NCBI RefSeq assembly: GCF_002250835.2
Contig: NZ_NOJY02000015.1
Coordinates: 1 to 64,000, forward strand
Reading direction: 5' to 3'
Length of the DNA stretch: 64,000 nt
Origin: Romboutsia weinsteinii
GTDB lineage: Bacteria > Bacillota > Clostridia > Peptostreptococcales > Peptostreptococcaceae
Below the pieces are notes generated by a model. It saw only the letters and a program-made list of their open reading frames with translations. It was not told where the DNA came from and made no database searches. Shown piece after piece: positions 52,302 through 62,100 of this stretch. Every line of letters begins with the position of its first letter. Position 1 is the first letter of the stretch. A program made the position numbers and the translations under genes.

Positions 52302-53273
52302 TTGAGAAAAGTTATTACAATAAAATTAGATACTCATAGAATTGAAACATATAGTATAAATGATAATGAAAAAATTATAGTTGAAAAAGATGACTTAGTT
52401 TTTGAATCTCCTATTTTAGCTGGATATGGAATAATAGGCCTTAATAGACTAGATGTTTATTCAAAATCTAGTAATTCTAAGGTAGGAGGCCATTTTGCTC
52501 ATTATATGAAATGTAACGGATATGACTATTTAATATTTAAGGGGATATCAAAATATCCAATATATATTTATATAAATAAAGAAGCAATATGTATAAAAGA
52601 TGCTAGAAATATATATCGTGAGAATTTTAATACTTCAAAGAGCATGATAGAGAAAGACTTAAAAACGGATAATTTAGAAATGGCTCAAATAGGGGTAGCA
52701 GCAGTTAACGAAGTAGAATTTTCAAAAATTATTTTTGAATCTAATAAGTCCTGTGGGGGAAATGGTTTAGGTCAACTTATGGGATTAAAAAAAATAAAAG
52801 CTATAGCTTTAGAGAAACATAATAAACTAAATGCTAAGGATGAAAAAACATTGATTGAACTAAATAATCTAATGATAAATAGATTAGGAGATACTAACCT
52901 TAATACATACTATGATGAGAATAACAAGTGTTATGGGTGCATTATGAATTGTAAAAATACATTAATGAATAAAATTATGAAGCAAGGATTTACATTGGAG
53001 GAAGCAAAATCTATAGAAAATATTTGCAATGAATATGGAATGGATTGTATAGCATTTTTAAAGATATTAATCAGATATGATGACTTAGCTGACCTTACTA
53101 AGAAGGTTGTTTTTGAAAATGAGGGTAACAAGATAAATATAAAGAATAAAGAAATAAAGATACATAATCCTAGAGATAAATTCGAAGAGTTAGGTTTCTG
53201 TAGGATTTTAATTGAACAAAAAATGATTAATGATAATGAACTAGATACATTAAAGAACTGTATTTTAGGATAA
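52302..53273 (+). CDS. Shortened aldehyde:ferredoxin oxidoreductase-family protein (mini-AOR)
   Basis: A 323-residue protein, about half the usual ~600. Residues about 30-170 match the AOR N-terminal tungstopterin domain: GGHFAHYMKCNGYDYLIFKG corresponds to the Gly-rich GGYFGPELKFAGYDxIIxEG region, IGVAAVNEVEFSKIIFE and GGNGLGQLMGLKKIKAIAL follow in order. A CYGCIMNC motif (Cys210, 213, 217) matches the C-x2-C-x3-C cluster ligands, and a Cys in GFCR near the end could be the fourth. Missing are the early GGRG loop and roughly 200-300 residues between the cluster motif and the end. The TTG start at 52302 has TAGGAGGG 5 bases upstream. The open frame with a good ribosome binding site argues against simple decay. 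It lies between tungstate uptake and two moeA genes. It could be a minimal tungstoenzyme, a cofactor carrier, or a relic. Confidence 0.75.
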   Translation: MRKVITIKLDTHRIETYSINDNEKIIVEKDDLVFESPILAGYGIIGLNRLDVYSKSSNSKVGGHFAHYMKCNGYDYLIFKGISKYPIYIYINKEAICIKDARNIYRENFNTSKSMIEKDLKTDNLEMAQIGVAAVNEVEFSKIIFESNKSCGGNGLGQLMGLKKIKAIALEKHNKLNAKDEKTLIELNNLMINRLGDTNLNTYYDENNKCYGCIMNCKNTLMNKIMKQGFTLEEAKSIENICNEYGMDCIAFLKILIRYDDLADLTKKVVFENEGNKINIKNKEIKIHNPRDKFEELGFCRILIEQKMINDNELDTLKNCILG

Positions 53274-53297
53274 AAAAATAATTACGAGGGGGAAACT

Positions 53298-54518
53298 ATG
53301 AAGCTATTTGATGTTGTAGAAGTAAGTAGTGCTTTAGATATAATGAAAAAAAATTTTAGAGTAGATATTAAAGTAGAATCTGTTAGCTTAGTAGAGGGTC
53401 TAAATAGATACACTTCAAAAGATATAAAGTCAAAGTTAAATGTACCTCACTTTAGAAAATCTTTAGTAGATGGGTATGCAGTATTAGTTAGAGATGTATT
53501 TCTAGCTAATGAATCGAATCCTGTGCCAATTACCATAATAGGAGAAAGTGATATGGGAAGGATTTGTGCTAAAATACTAGATACTGAAGAAGCTGTGTAT
53601 GTTCCAACTGGAGGTATGGTTCCAGAAAATGCTGAAGCAGTAGTGATGATAGAGTATACTGAAAAGTTAAGCGAGGACACTATACTAGTACAAAAGGGAT
53701 TAGCTCATAATGAAAATATAGTGGAGGTAGGGGAAGATATAAAAGAAGACGAAATCTTATATAAAAAGGGGCATCGTATAAATGAGAGAGATTTAGGTGT
53801 ACTTGCTGGAGCTAATATAAAAGAAGTTGAGGTGCATAAAAAGTTAGTAATAGGAATTATATCAACCGGAGACGAAATACTAAACCAAAATGAAGATATA
53901 AGTGAAGCAAAAATAAAAGATATTAATGCATACGTTTTATATGGTCAATTAAGTAACATTTCATGTAAACCAATAATTTACCCTCCAGTAAAAGATAACT
54001 TAGAAGAAATAATAGAGTTAATTGATAGAGCAAATAAGGAATGTGATATAGTTTTAATTTCAGGGGGAAGCTCTGTCGGAAAAAAGGATGAAACAGTAAG
54101 AGCAATACAATCCTTTAAAAATAGCAAAGTACTAGTAGAAGGGATAGCTATGAAACCCGGAAAGCCGACTATTATTGCAGAAGTAAATAAAAAATTAGTT
54201 TTAGGTCTTCCAGGACATCCACTTTCTTGTGCATTTGTAGTTGAAGCCATACTAAAACCATTTATACTTTCATTATTTGAAGAAAAGTCGCAAAGGTATT
54301 TAGTTTGTGAATTTAAATATAACTATCATAAAGCGAAAGGAAGAGAAGAATACTTAGCAGTAGATATAAGTGAAGAAGGTGGTAAGTTGTTATGCACACC
54401 AATATTAGCAAAATCAAGTATGATTAAGCATTTTGCTAACTGTGATGGATATATAAGAATAGATAGAGATTTAGAAGGTATACATAAAGGAGAATCTGTA
54501 AAAGTAAATTTATTTTAA
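53298..54518 (+). CDS. moeA: Molybdopterin molybdotransferase MoeA (first copy)
   Basis: A 406-residue enzyme inserting molybdate (or tungstate) into adenylated molybdopterin. The N-terminal domain has the FRKSLVDGYAV motif, where most MoeA have an S-x-MDGYA. The GISTGDE, SGGSSVGKKDET and MKPGKPT motifs form the catalytic MoCF domain, and GLPGHPLSCAF follows. A C-terminal beta-barrel completes the fold. It begins 24 bases after the mini-AOR gene with a GAGGGGG site, and no terminator intervenes, so they are likely co-transcribed with the second moeA. Confidence 0.93.
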   Translation: MKLFDVVEVSSALDIMKKNFRVDIKVESVSLVEGLNRYTSKDIKSKLNVPHFRKSLVDGYAVLVRDVFLANESNPVPITIIGESDMGRICAKILDTEEAVYVPTGGMVPENAEAVVMIEYTEKLSEDTILVQKGLAHNENIVEVGEDIKEDEILYKKGHRINERDLGVLAGANIKEVEVHKKLVIGIISTGDEILNQNEDISEAKIKDINAYVLYGQLSNISCKPIIYPPVKDNLEEIIELIDRANKECDIVLISGGSSVGKKDETVRAIQSFKNSKVLVEGIAMKPGKPTIIAEVNKKLVLGLPGHPLSCAFVVEAILKPFILSLFEEKSQRYLVCEFKYNYHKAKGREEYLAVDISEEGGKLLCTPILAKSSMIKHFANCDGYIRIDRDLEGIHKGESVKVNLF

Positions 54519-54539
54519 GTAAGATCATGGGGGATATAT

Positions 54540-56468
54540 ATGAATAAATACTTATCAAACGTACCTTTAGAGGAAGGATTAGAAAAATATTTATCAGTAT
54601 TAAAAAATAGTAGAGTAAGAGATACTGAATATATAGATATAGAAGAATCTTTAAATAGAATGAGTAGTGATGCAGTGTATGCTAAACTATCATCACCATT
54701 TTATAATTGCTCTGCTATGGATGGGGTAGCAGTTAAATCAAAATCTACTTTTTTTGCAAATGAGCAAAATATAATAACTCTTATAGAGGGTAAAGATTAT
54801 GTTGAAGTCGATACGGGAGATCCAATTCCAAAACAATTTGATGCAGTAATAATGATAGAAGATATATTAGAAAAAGATAACAATAAAGTAAAGATTTATA
54901 AGCCGGCGATACCTTGGCAACATATAAGATGCTTGGGTGAAGATATTGTGGAAAAGGAAATGTTAATACCAAGTTTTCATAATATAAAGCCTCAAGATGT
55001 AGGAGCTATGATAAGTGCTAGAATTGATAAGATACAAGTATTTAAGGAGTTCAAGGTGGGAATTATACCTACAGGTACTGAATTGATAGATAGATATACT
55101 GATCCTAAGATAGGAGATATAATAGAGTTTAATTCAAGATTATTTGAAGGACTAATACTTGATTATGAGGGAAAACCAATATTATATCCAATTGTAGAGG
55201 ATAATTATGAAAAGATAAAACATAGTGTACTACAAGCGATAAAAGAGTGTGATATGGTTTTAGTAAATGCTGGGTCATCACAAGGGAGAGAAGATTATAC
55301 ATATGACATAATAGATGAGATAGGAGAGGTTTGCATACATGGACTTGCAATAAAACCTGGAAAACCAGCAATTCTTGGACATATTCAAGGCAAACCAATT
55401 ATAGGTATACCAGGATATCCAGTATCAGCTTGGGTTGTTATGGAAAATATGGTTAAACCGATTCTTAGAAAGCTAATCTATAAAGATTTAGAAACAGCAA
55501 AAATAATTCATGCAGCTCTAAGTAAGAGAGTTATGAGTAGCTTAAAATATGAAGAATTTATTAGAGTTAAGCTTGGATTTATAGATAATAAATATGTAGC
55601 TACACCGATTAAAAGAGGCGCTGGTACAATAACAAGTCTTGTTCATGCTGATGGCGTAATAAGGGTACCACAAAATATAGAAGGAATAGAAGAAGGTAGT
55701 TTAGTAAATGTAGAGCTATTAAAAGATGATAATAATATAAAAAATACAATCATATCTATTGGAAGTCATGATATAGTAATGGATATTATTAATGATGAAC
55801 TAATCAAGTCTTCTTTAGGGAAAGTAAGCCTAAGTTCAACACATGTAGGGAGTTTCCAGGGGATGCTAGCTATAAAAAAACATGAAAGTCATATAGCACC
55901 AATACATTTATTCGATACTGATACTGAATCTTATAATATACCTTATATAGAAAAATATATAGAAGAAGATGTCGCTATTATTAAGCTGGTAAGAAGAACT
56001 CAAGGCCTTATTGTTAAAAAGGGAAATCCTTTCAATATAAAGAGTATAAAAGATTTAGTAAATATAAGATACATAAATAGGCAGAAGGGATCTGGAACAA
56101 GGATACTATTAGATTATTTATTAAACAAAGAAGGTATAAAAAAGAGTGAAATAAGTGGTTATGAAAGAGAAGAATCTACGCATATGTCACTTGCAAAGGC
56201 GATTCAAAATGGAGATGCTGATTGTGGAATGGGTGTATATTCTGCAGCTAATATCTTTGGTTTAGATTTTATACCTATTTGTGATGAAGAGTATGACTTA
56301 TTATTAAACGAAAATATGCTAAAGACAGATTATATTAAATCTCTATTAGATGTTATAAACAAAGAAATATTTAAAGAAAAAGTAATTTCTTTAGGTGGAT
56401 ATAATTTGGATAATACAGGAAAAGTAATTAAATTAAAAAGAAAAGTCAAAGTTGAGTACTCTAATTAA
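54540..56468 (+). CDS. MoeA fused to a PBP-like oxyanion-binding domain (second copy)
   Basis: A 642-residue fusion. Residues 1 to about 400 form a full MoeA (CSAMDGVAV, IPTGTEL, NAGSSQGREDYT, IKPGKP, GIPGYPVSAW). Residues about 410-642 form a PBP-like domain with INRQKGSGTRILLD and GDADCGMGVYSAA motifs, the same domain as in the regulator at 10742-11716. The fusion is a known architecture in anaerobes, where the extra domain is suspected to present or sense molybdate/tungstate. It lies 21 bases after the first moeA. Two MoeA proteins side by side suggest one each for Mo and W; this is inference supported by the adjacent tup genes. Confidence 0.92.
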   Translation: MNKYLSNVPLEEGLEKYLSVLKNSRVRDTEYIDIEESLNRMSSDAVYAKLSSPFYNCSAMDGVAVKSKSTFFANEQNIITLIEGKDYVEVDTGDPIPKQFDAVIMIEDILEKDNNKVKIYKPAIPWQHIRCLGEDIVEKEMLIPSFHNIKPQDVGAMISARIDKIQVFKEFKVGIIPTGTELIDRYTDPKIGDIIEFNSRLFEGLILDYEGKPILYPIVEDNYEKIKHSVLQAIKECDMVLVNAGSSQGREDYTYDIIDEIGEVCIHGLAIKPGKPAILGHIQGKPIIGIPGYPVSAWVVMENMVKPILRKLIYKDLETAKIIHAALSKRVMSSLKYEEFIRVKLGFIDNKYVATPIKRGAGTITSLVHADGVIRVPQNIEGIEEGSLVNVELLKDDNNIKNTIISIGSHDIVMDIINDELIKSSLGKVSLSSTHVGSFQGMLAIKKHESHIAPIHLFDTDTESYNIPYIEKYIEEDVAIIKLVRRTQGLIVKKGNPFNIKSIKDLVNIRYINRQKGSGTRILLDYLLNKEGIKKSEISGYEREESTHMSLAKAIQNGDADCGMGVYSAANIFGLDFIPICDEEYDLLLNENMLKTDYIKSLLDVINKEIFKEKVISLGGYNLDNTGKVIKLKRKVKVEYSN

Positions 56469-56491
56469 TACTAGGGTACTTTTTATTTTTA
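56455..56491 (+). terminator. Terminator overlapping the second moeA stop codon
   Basis: AGTACTCTA at 56455-56463 pairs with TAGGGTACT at 56472-56480 (one G-U), then TTTTATTTTT. The stop codon at 56466-56468 is in the loop. Confidence 0.78.
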
Positions 56492-56575
56492 TTACAAAAA
56501 TATGATTAATATATGCTAATTACAGAAAAAATAAGAGTAAATGTTTTTAAAATGAAAAAAGGAGTAATGTTCAAT

Positions 56576-58237
56576 ATGGATAAAGAAAGTGTAAAAGTAA
56601 TTCCACTAGGTGGACTTGGCGAAATAGGAAAAAACATTACAGTAATAGAATATGAGGATGAAATTATTATAATAGATTGTGGAATATCTTTTCCAGATGA
56701 AGATATGTACGGAGTAGATCTTGTAATACCAGATATAAAGTATTTACTTGATAAAAAAGAAAAAATTAAAGGTTTGTTTTTAACTCATGGTCATGAAGAT
56801 CATATTGGAGCAATACCGTATATATTAAAGCAAATAAATATACCGGTCTATGGAACTAAGCTTACTTTAGGATTAGTAGAAAATAAATTAAAAGAGCATC
56901 GTATCTTAGATGTAAGTACCATTATATCTGTACATACTGGAGATATTATAGAACTAGATAAGATTAAAGTCGAATTTATAAAAGCAACTCATAGTATAGC
57001 AGATTCTTGCTCATTAGCTATATATACACCACTAGGTGTAATACTTCATACAGGCGATTTTAAGATAGATTATACTCCAATTGATGGTAGGTTGATGGAT
57101 TTAGGCAGAATAGCTCAGTTAGGTAGAGAAGGTATAATGTTGCTTTTAGCTGATAGCACTAATGTAGAAAGACAAGGACACTCCCTATCAGAGAAGGTTA
57201 TTGGAGAAACGTTAATAAAAATTTTCTCTAATGCAAAGGGAAGGGTCATTGTTGCAACATTTGCATCAAATATCCATAGGATGCAACAAATAATAGATGC
57301 ATCAGTAAAATACAATAGAAAAGTGATATTTAGTGGTAGAAGTGTAGAGAATATATCTCAAGTTGCGATGGAATTGGGGTATTTACATGTTCCAGAAGAA
57401 ACTTCTATACCCATAGAAGAGATAAATCAGTATCCTAATGAAAATATAACTATAATAACGACAGGAAGCCAAGGTGAAGCTATGGCAGGACTCTCAAGAA
57501 TTGCGTATGGATCTCATAGAAATATATTTATTGAAAGAGATGATTTATTCTTAATATCAGCATCACCAATACCAGGCAACGATAAATTAGTATCTAGAGT
57601 AATAAATCAATTATTTAGAAAAGGAGCAGATGTTATATATGAGGATCTTGAGGATGTTCATGTATCAGGGCATGCTTATCAAGAAGAATTAAAGTTAATA
57701 CACAGGTTGGTTCATCCTAAGTATTTTATGCCTGTACATGGTGAATATAGACACTTAAAGCACCATAGTGATTTGGCTAAAAAATTAGGTATGAAGCCAA
57801 GTGATGTATTTACGTTAGAGACAGGACAAGTGTTAGAAATTACAGGAGATGGAGTCAATACAAATAAAAGAGTTCATACAGGTACTGTATTTGTTGATGG
57901 ACTTGGAGTTGGTGATGTAGGAAATATAGTACTAAGAGATAGAAGAGATCTTGCTAAATACGGGATGATAACAATTGTAGTGGCAATTGATAGACATAGC
58001 TATAGTATCGTAGCAGGTCCTGATATTATAACTAGAGGATTCGTGTATGTACGTGAATCAGAGGAGTTAATTAGTAAAATTAAAGAAGTTTCAAGAATGG
58101 AAGTTGAAGGGTGTTTAGAAAATAAGAATCTAGAGTGGCAAGTTCTAAAGACTGGTGTAAAAAAATCAGTAGAGCATCTAGTGTATAATAAAACAAAAAG
58201 AAGACCTATAGTATTTCCGATAATAATGGAGGTATAA
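56576..58237 (+). CDS. rnj: Ribonuclease J
   Basis: A 553-residue metallo-beta-lactamase/beta-CASP RNase. It begins VIPLGGLGEIGKNI. The zinc motif THGHEDHIGAIPY lies near 72-84, further ligands are in HTGDFKIDYTP, and the VSGHAYQEEL and MPVHGEYRHL motifs mark the beta-CASP part. The C-terminal domain follows. The family degrades and matures RNA from the 5' end and can cut internally. The ATG at 56576 is preferred: AAAGGAG lies 11 bases upstream, and the protein then starts at the family's usual point. In-frame ATGs at 56513, 56552 and 56567 are alternatives. Single gene with its own terminator. Confidence 0.94.
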   Translation: MDKESVKVIPLGGLGEIGKNITVIEYEDEIIIIDCGISFPDEDMYGVDLVIPDIKYLLDKKEKIKGLFLTHGHEDHIGAIPYILKQINIPVYGTKLTLGLVENKLKEHRILDVSTIISVHTGDIIELDKIKVEFIKATHSIADSCSLAIYTPLGVILHTGDFKIDYTPIDGRLMDLGRIAQLGREGIMLLLADSTNVERQGHSLSEKVIGETLIKIFSNAKGRVIVATFASNIHRMQQIIDASVKYNRKVIFSGRSVENISQVAMELGYLHVPEETSIPIEEINQYPNENITIITTGSQGEAMAGLSRIAYGSHRNIFIERDDLFLISASPIPGNDKLVSRVINQLFRKGADVIYEDLEDVHVSGHAYQEELKLIHRLVHPKYFMPVHGEYRHLKHHSDLAKKLGMKPSDVFTLETGQVLEITGDGVNTNKRVHTGTVFVDGLGVGDVGNIVLRDRRDLAKYGMITIVVAIDRHSYSIVAGPDIITRGFVYVRESEELISKIKEVSRMEVEGCLENKNLEWQVLKTGVKKSVEHLVYNKTKRRPIVFPIIMEV

Positions 58238-58245
58238 AATATATG

Positions 58246-58276
58246 AAAAATGATTCTTATTAATGAAGATATAAGG
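58246..58276 (+). terminator. Intrinsic terminator after the RNase J gene
   Basis: AAAATGATTCTTAT pairs with ATAAGGATCATTTT (one G-U) and a T run follows. Confidence 0.78.
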
Positions 58277-58398
58277 ATCATTTTTTATTTTAAGTATTAA
58301 AGTAAGCAGGATAAAATAGTATATCAAAGGGTTATAATAGGGTAATTATGGTATAATTAATTAAAGGAATTTAGGTAATAGGATGGAGGCAATATCAA

Positions 58399-59106
58399 TT
58401 GAGTAATAGATATATTGAATTTAATGATGTAAAAAAAATATATAAGATGGGTGAAGTAGAAATATCTGCTTTAAGTGGAGTAGATTTTTCGGTAGACAGA
58501 GGTGAATTTGTTGTAGTCGCAGGTTCTAGTGGTGCAGGAAAAAGTACCATATTAAATATACTAGGAGGCATGGATAGTCCTACTAGTGGCAAGGTAATTG
58601 TTGATGGTAATGAAATAAATAATTACAATAACAAAGATCTTATAACATATAGAAGATTTGACATAGGTTTTGTATTTCAGTTTTATAACTTAGTACAAAA
58701 TCTGACTGCAAGAGAAAACATAGAATTAGCAACGCAAATATGCAAGGATCCACTAGATATAGATGAAATTATGAAGGCTGTTGGTTTAGAGAATAGAAAA
58801 GATAACTTCCCAGCTCAACTTTCAGGAGGTGAGCAACAGAGAGTTGCAATAGCAAGAGCGCTAGCAAAAAATCCTAAACTATTATTGTGTGATGAGCCAA
58901 CTGGAGCATTGGATTATAATACAGGAAAGGCTATACTTAAGCTACTTCAAGATACATGTAGAACTATGGGAATGACAGTAATAATAATTACTCATAACTT
59001 GGCACTAACTCCAATGGGAGACAAAATTATAAAAGTGAAGAATGGTAAGATAGAAAGTGTTACTATCAATGAAAATCCTACGCCAGTAGAAAGGATTGAA
59101 TGGTAG
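58399..59106 (+). CDS. ABC exporter ATP-binding protein (MacB/LolD-type)
   Basis: A 235-residue ATPase with Walker [10 protein letters not shown] (near 41-49), VFQFYNLV Q-loop, signature LSGGEQQR, Walker [13 protein letters not shown] and H-loop ITHN. It belongs to the LolD/MacB/FtsE group that partners with FtsX-like permeases using mechanical transmission. The start is TTG 58399 with GGAGG 9 bases upstream. The permease gene follows after one base. Substrate unknown. Confidence 0.9.
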   Translation: MSNRYIEFNDVKKIYKMGEVEISALSGVDFSVDRGEFVVVAGSSGAGKSTILNILGGMDSPTSGKVIVDGNEINNYNNKDLITYRRFDIGFVFQFYNLVQNLTARENIELATQICKDPLDIDEIMKAVGLENRKDNFPAQLSGGEQQRVAIARALAKNPKLLLCDEPTGALDYNTGKAILKLLQDTCRTMGMTVIIITHNLALTPMGDKIIKVKNGKIESVTINENPTPVERIEW

Positions 59107-59107
59107 A

Positions 59108-62100
59108 ATGAAGAGCGCTTTAAATAAAGACTTTATAAGAGATATAAAAAAATCAAAAGGTAGATTTTTATCTATAGTATTAATTGTTGCTCTTGGAGTT
59201 GCATTTTTCTCTGGAATAAAAACAGCTCCTATTGTTATGCAAAATACAACTGACAAGTACTATGATGACTATAATTTAATGGACATAAAAGTATTATCTA
59301 CTCTAGGACTTACAGATGATGATGTAAATACAATAAAAGACATCAAAGGTGTAGAATCTGTTTTCCCGACCTATTCTATGGATGTTATCGCTAAATTAAA
59401 ATCGGGAGAAAAGGTACTTAAGGTACATGCGATAGATATAGAAAAGATAGAAGAAGGTAATTTGGATTACATAAATAGAGTTAAAGTTGTAGAAGGAAGA
59501 CTACCTCAAAAATCGGGGGAATGTGTATTAGAAAAAGAAAAAATAAAGAATTTAAACATTCCTATAGGATCTAAAATAAACCTGGAATCTGGAACAGATG
59601 AAGACCTTAGTACAAGTCTTAAAAATACAGAATATGAGGTAGTTGGATATATAGAGACACCTTATTACCTTTCTTATGAAAAAGGAAGTAGCTCAATAGG
59701 AAGTGGTGCTGTAAATGGAATAGTAATGATACCTCAAGACAATTTTAATATAGAAGCTTATTCAGAGATATTTTTGACGGTTGATGGAGCTAAGGAAAAA
59801 AATTCTTACAAAGACGAGTATTTTGACATTATAGATAAGATTACTAATAAATTAGAATCTGTATCAGATTCTAGAATAGATGCTAGATATGATGAAGTAA
59901 TGAGCGAGGCTCAAGATGAATTAGAAAAGGGCAAATATGAATTTGAAGATAAAAAAATAGAAGTAAATGAAAAATTAGCAAGTGCAGAAGCTGATATTAA
60001 TAAATATAAAACTCAGATAAAAAATGGAGAAAATGAATTAAAAGATAAAAAACTAAAAGTTCAAAATCAAATAAAAGACGGTTATACAAAACTTGAAGCT
60101 GGTCAAAAACAACTTGAAGATGGATATGTACAGTATGAGGCAGCTTTATTAAATTACAATCAAAGTAAAGAGCTTGCAGAAGTAGGGCTTGAAGCAGCTG
60201 AAAAAACACTAGGTGAAGTAAACATTCAAGTAGAGAGTATAAAACAACATATATCAAGCATAGAAGAAAGACTATCTAATGAGGATGTTAGTGAAGAAGA
60301 AAAAGGTACATTACAAGGTCAATTGGAAAATCTTAAGTATCAGTTGGTTAATGCGACCTCACAACTTGAAAGTGGAAGGTCTGAGTTAGAGTCAAAGAAA
60401 CAAGATTTAAAAAATGCAGAGAATCAACTTTCAAGTACTAAAGAGATGCTAGACTCAAATAGTCAAAAGATAAAGAATGAAAGAAATAACTTAATTTCTA
60501 TGGAAGAAAAATCTAAAATAGGATTTGAGAGTGCACAAAAAGAATTAGAGAAACAAAAAAATAAAATATCACAGGCTGAAAGTGAGCTTACAAATTCAAA
60601 AGTAAAAGCAACTGATGAATTAGAAAAGGCTGAGAAAAAAATCAAAGATGCTGAAGATGAAATTTCAAAAATAGAAAAGCCAGAATGGTACATTCTAGAT
60701 AGGAATAGTCACTACTCATATGCTGAATTTGCAGGAGCTGCAAATAGTATAGATGCTCTAGCGAAGATATTCCCTGTATTTTTCTTCTCAGTAGCAGCCT
60801 TAGTTTGCTTGACTACAATGACTAGAATGGTCGATGAGCAAAGAATAAATATTGGCACGCTAAAGGCGTTAGGGTATACAACTACTCAAATAGCTAAAAA
60901 GTATATATTATATGCTCTAATAGCAAGTGTAACAGGAAGTATATTAGGATTATTGGCAGGATTCACTATATTCCCATTAGTGGTTTATAATGCATATTTG
61001 ATGATGTTTACAGCTCCACCACCGATATTAACATTTAATGCTTTAATAGCAATTGGAGTAACCGCTACATCAGTTTTAATAACAACATTGGCTGCTTATT
61101 CAGCTTGTAATAATGAGCTAAGAGAGACTCCATCTGTGTTAATGAGACCTCGTGCACCTAAAAATGGAAAAAGAATTCTACTGGAAAGAGTTCCTTTTAT
61201 ATGGAATAAGATAGGATTTATAGGTAAAGTGACTATAAGAAATATATTTAGATATAAAAAGAGATTTTTAATGACTGTGCTTGGAATATCAGGATGTACG
61301 GCTCTTATACTTACGGGGCTTGGTATTAGAGACTCTATACAAATGATAGTAGATGGTCAGTATGGAAGTTTATTTAAATATAATATGACGGTAACGTTAG
61401 ACAATAATGCAAGTAATAGTGAAAGAAATGAAGTTATAAAGTATATTGATAATGACAAAAGAATAATGGATTACCAACTTATAAATAATCAAAATGGTAA
61501 AATTAAATCCAATAATATTGAAAAAGAAGTAACTATAGTAGTACCTGAAAATACAAGTAAGATAGGGAACTTTATTAGCCTTGTGGAAAGAAAATCACAA
61601 GAAAAAATAAACTTAGGAAAAAGTGGGGTAGTATTGACTGAAAAAGTTGCAAGAAACCTAGGAATAAAAAAGGGAGATAATATAGAACTATTAAATGGAA
61701 ATGATAAAAAAGTAACTGTAAAAGTAGTTGGTATTACAGAAAATTATATTTCACATTACGCATATATGTCTAAGGAATACTATGAAGAATTATTTGGTAG
61801 AGATGTAAGTTATAACCGTATTATAGGGACATTAAAAGATACTTCTACCAAATCAGAGGAAAGTGTGTCAGCAGATTTAATGAAGAACACACCAGTAAAA
61901 GGTGTAAGTTTCAATACGGGCTCTAAAGAAAACTTTAATAATATGATAAGTAACCTAAGTGCTGTAGTAGTTATGATGACTGTGTCAGCAGGAGCGTTGG
62001 CTTTTGTAGTTTTATACAATTTAACTAATGTAAATATATCAGAAAGAATTAGGGAAATCGCAACTATAAAGGTCCTAGGGTTTTATGATAAAGAGGTATC

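Noticed and set aside
59096..59107. TTG start for the FtsX permease overlapping the ATPase gene
   Set aside because: The only purine-rich site (AAGGA 59091-59095) abuts this codon with no spacing; ATG 59108 is more plausible.
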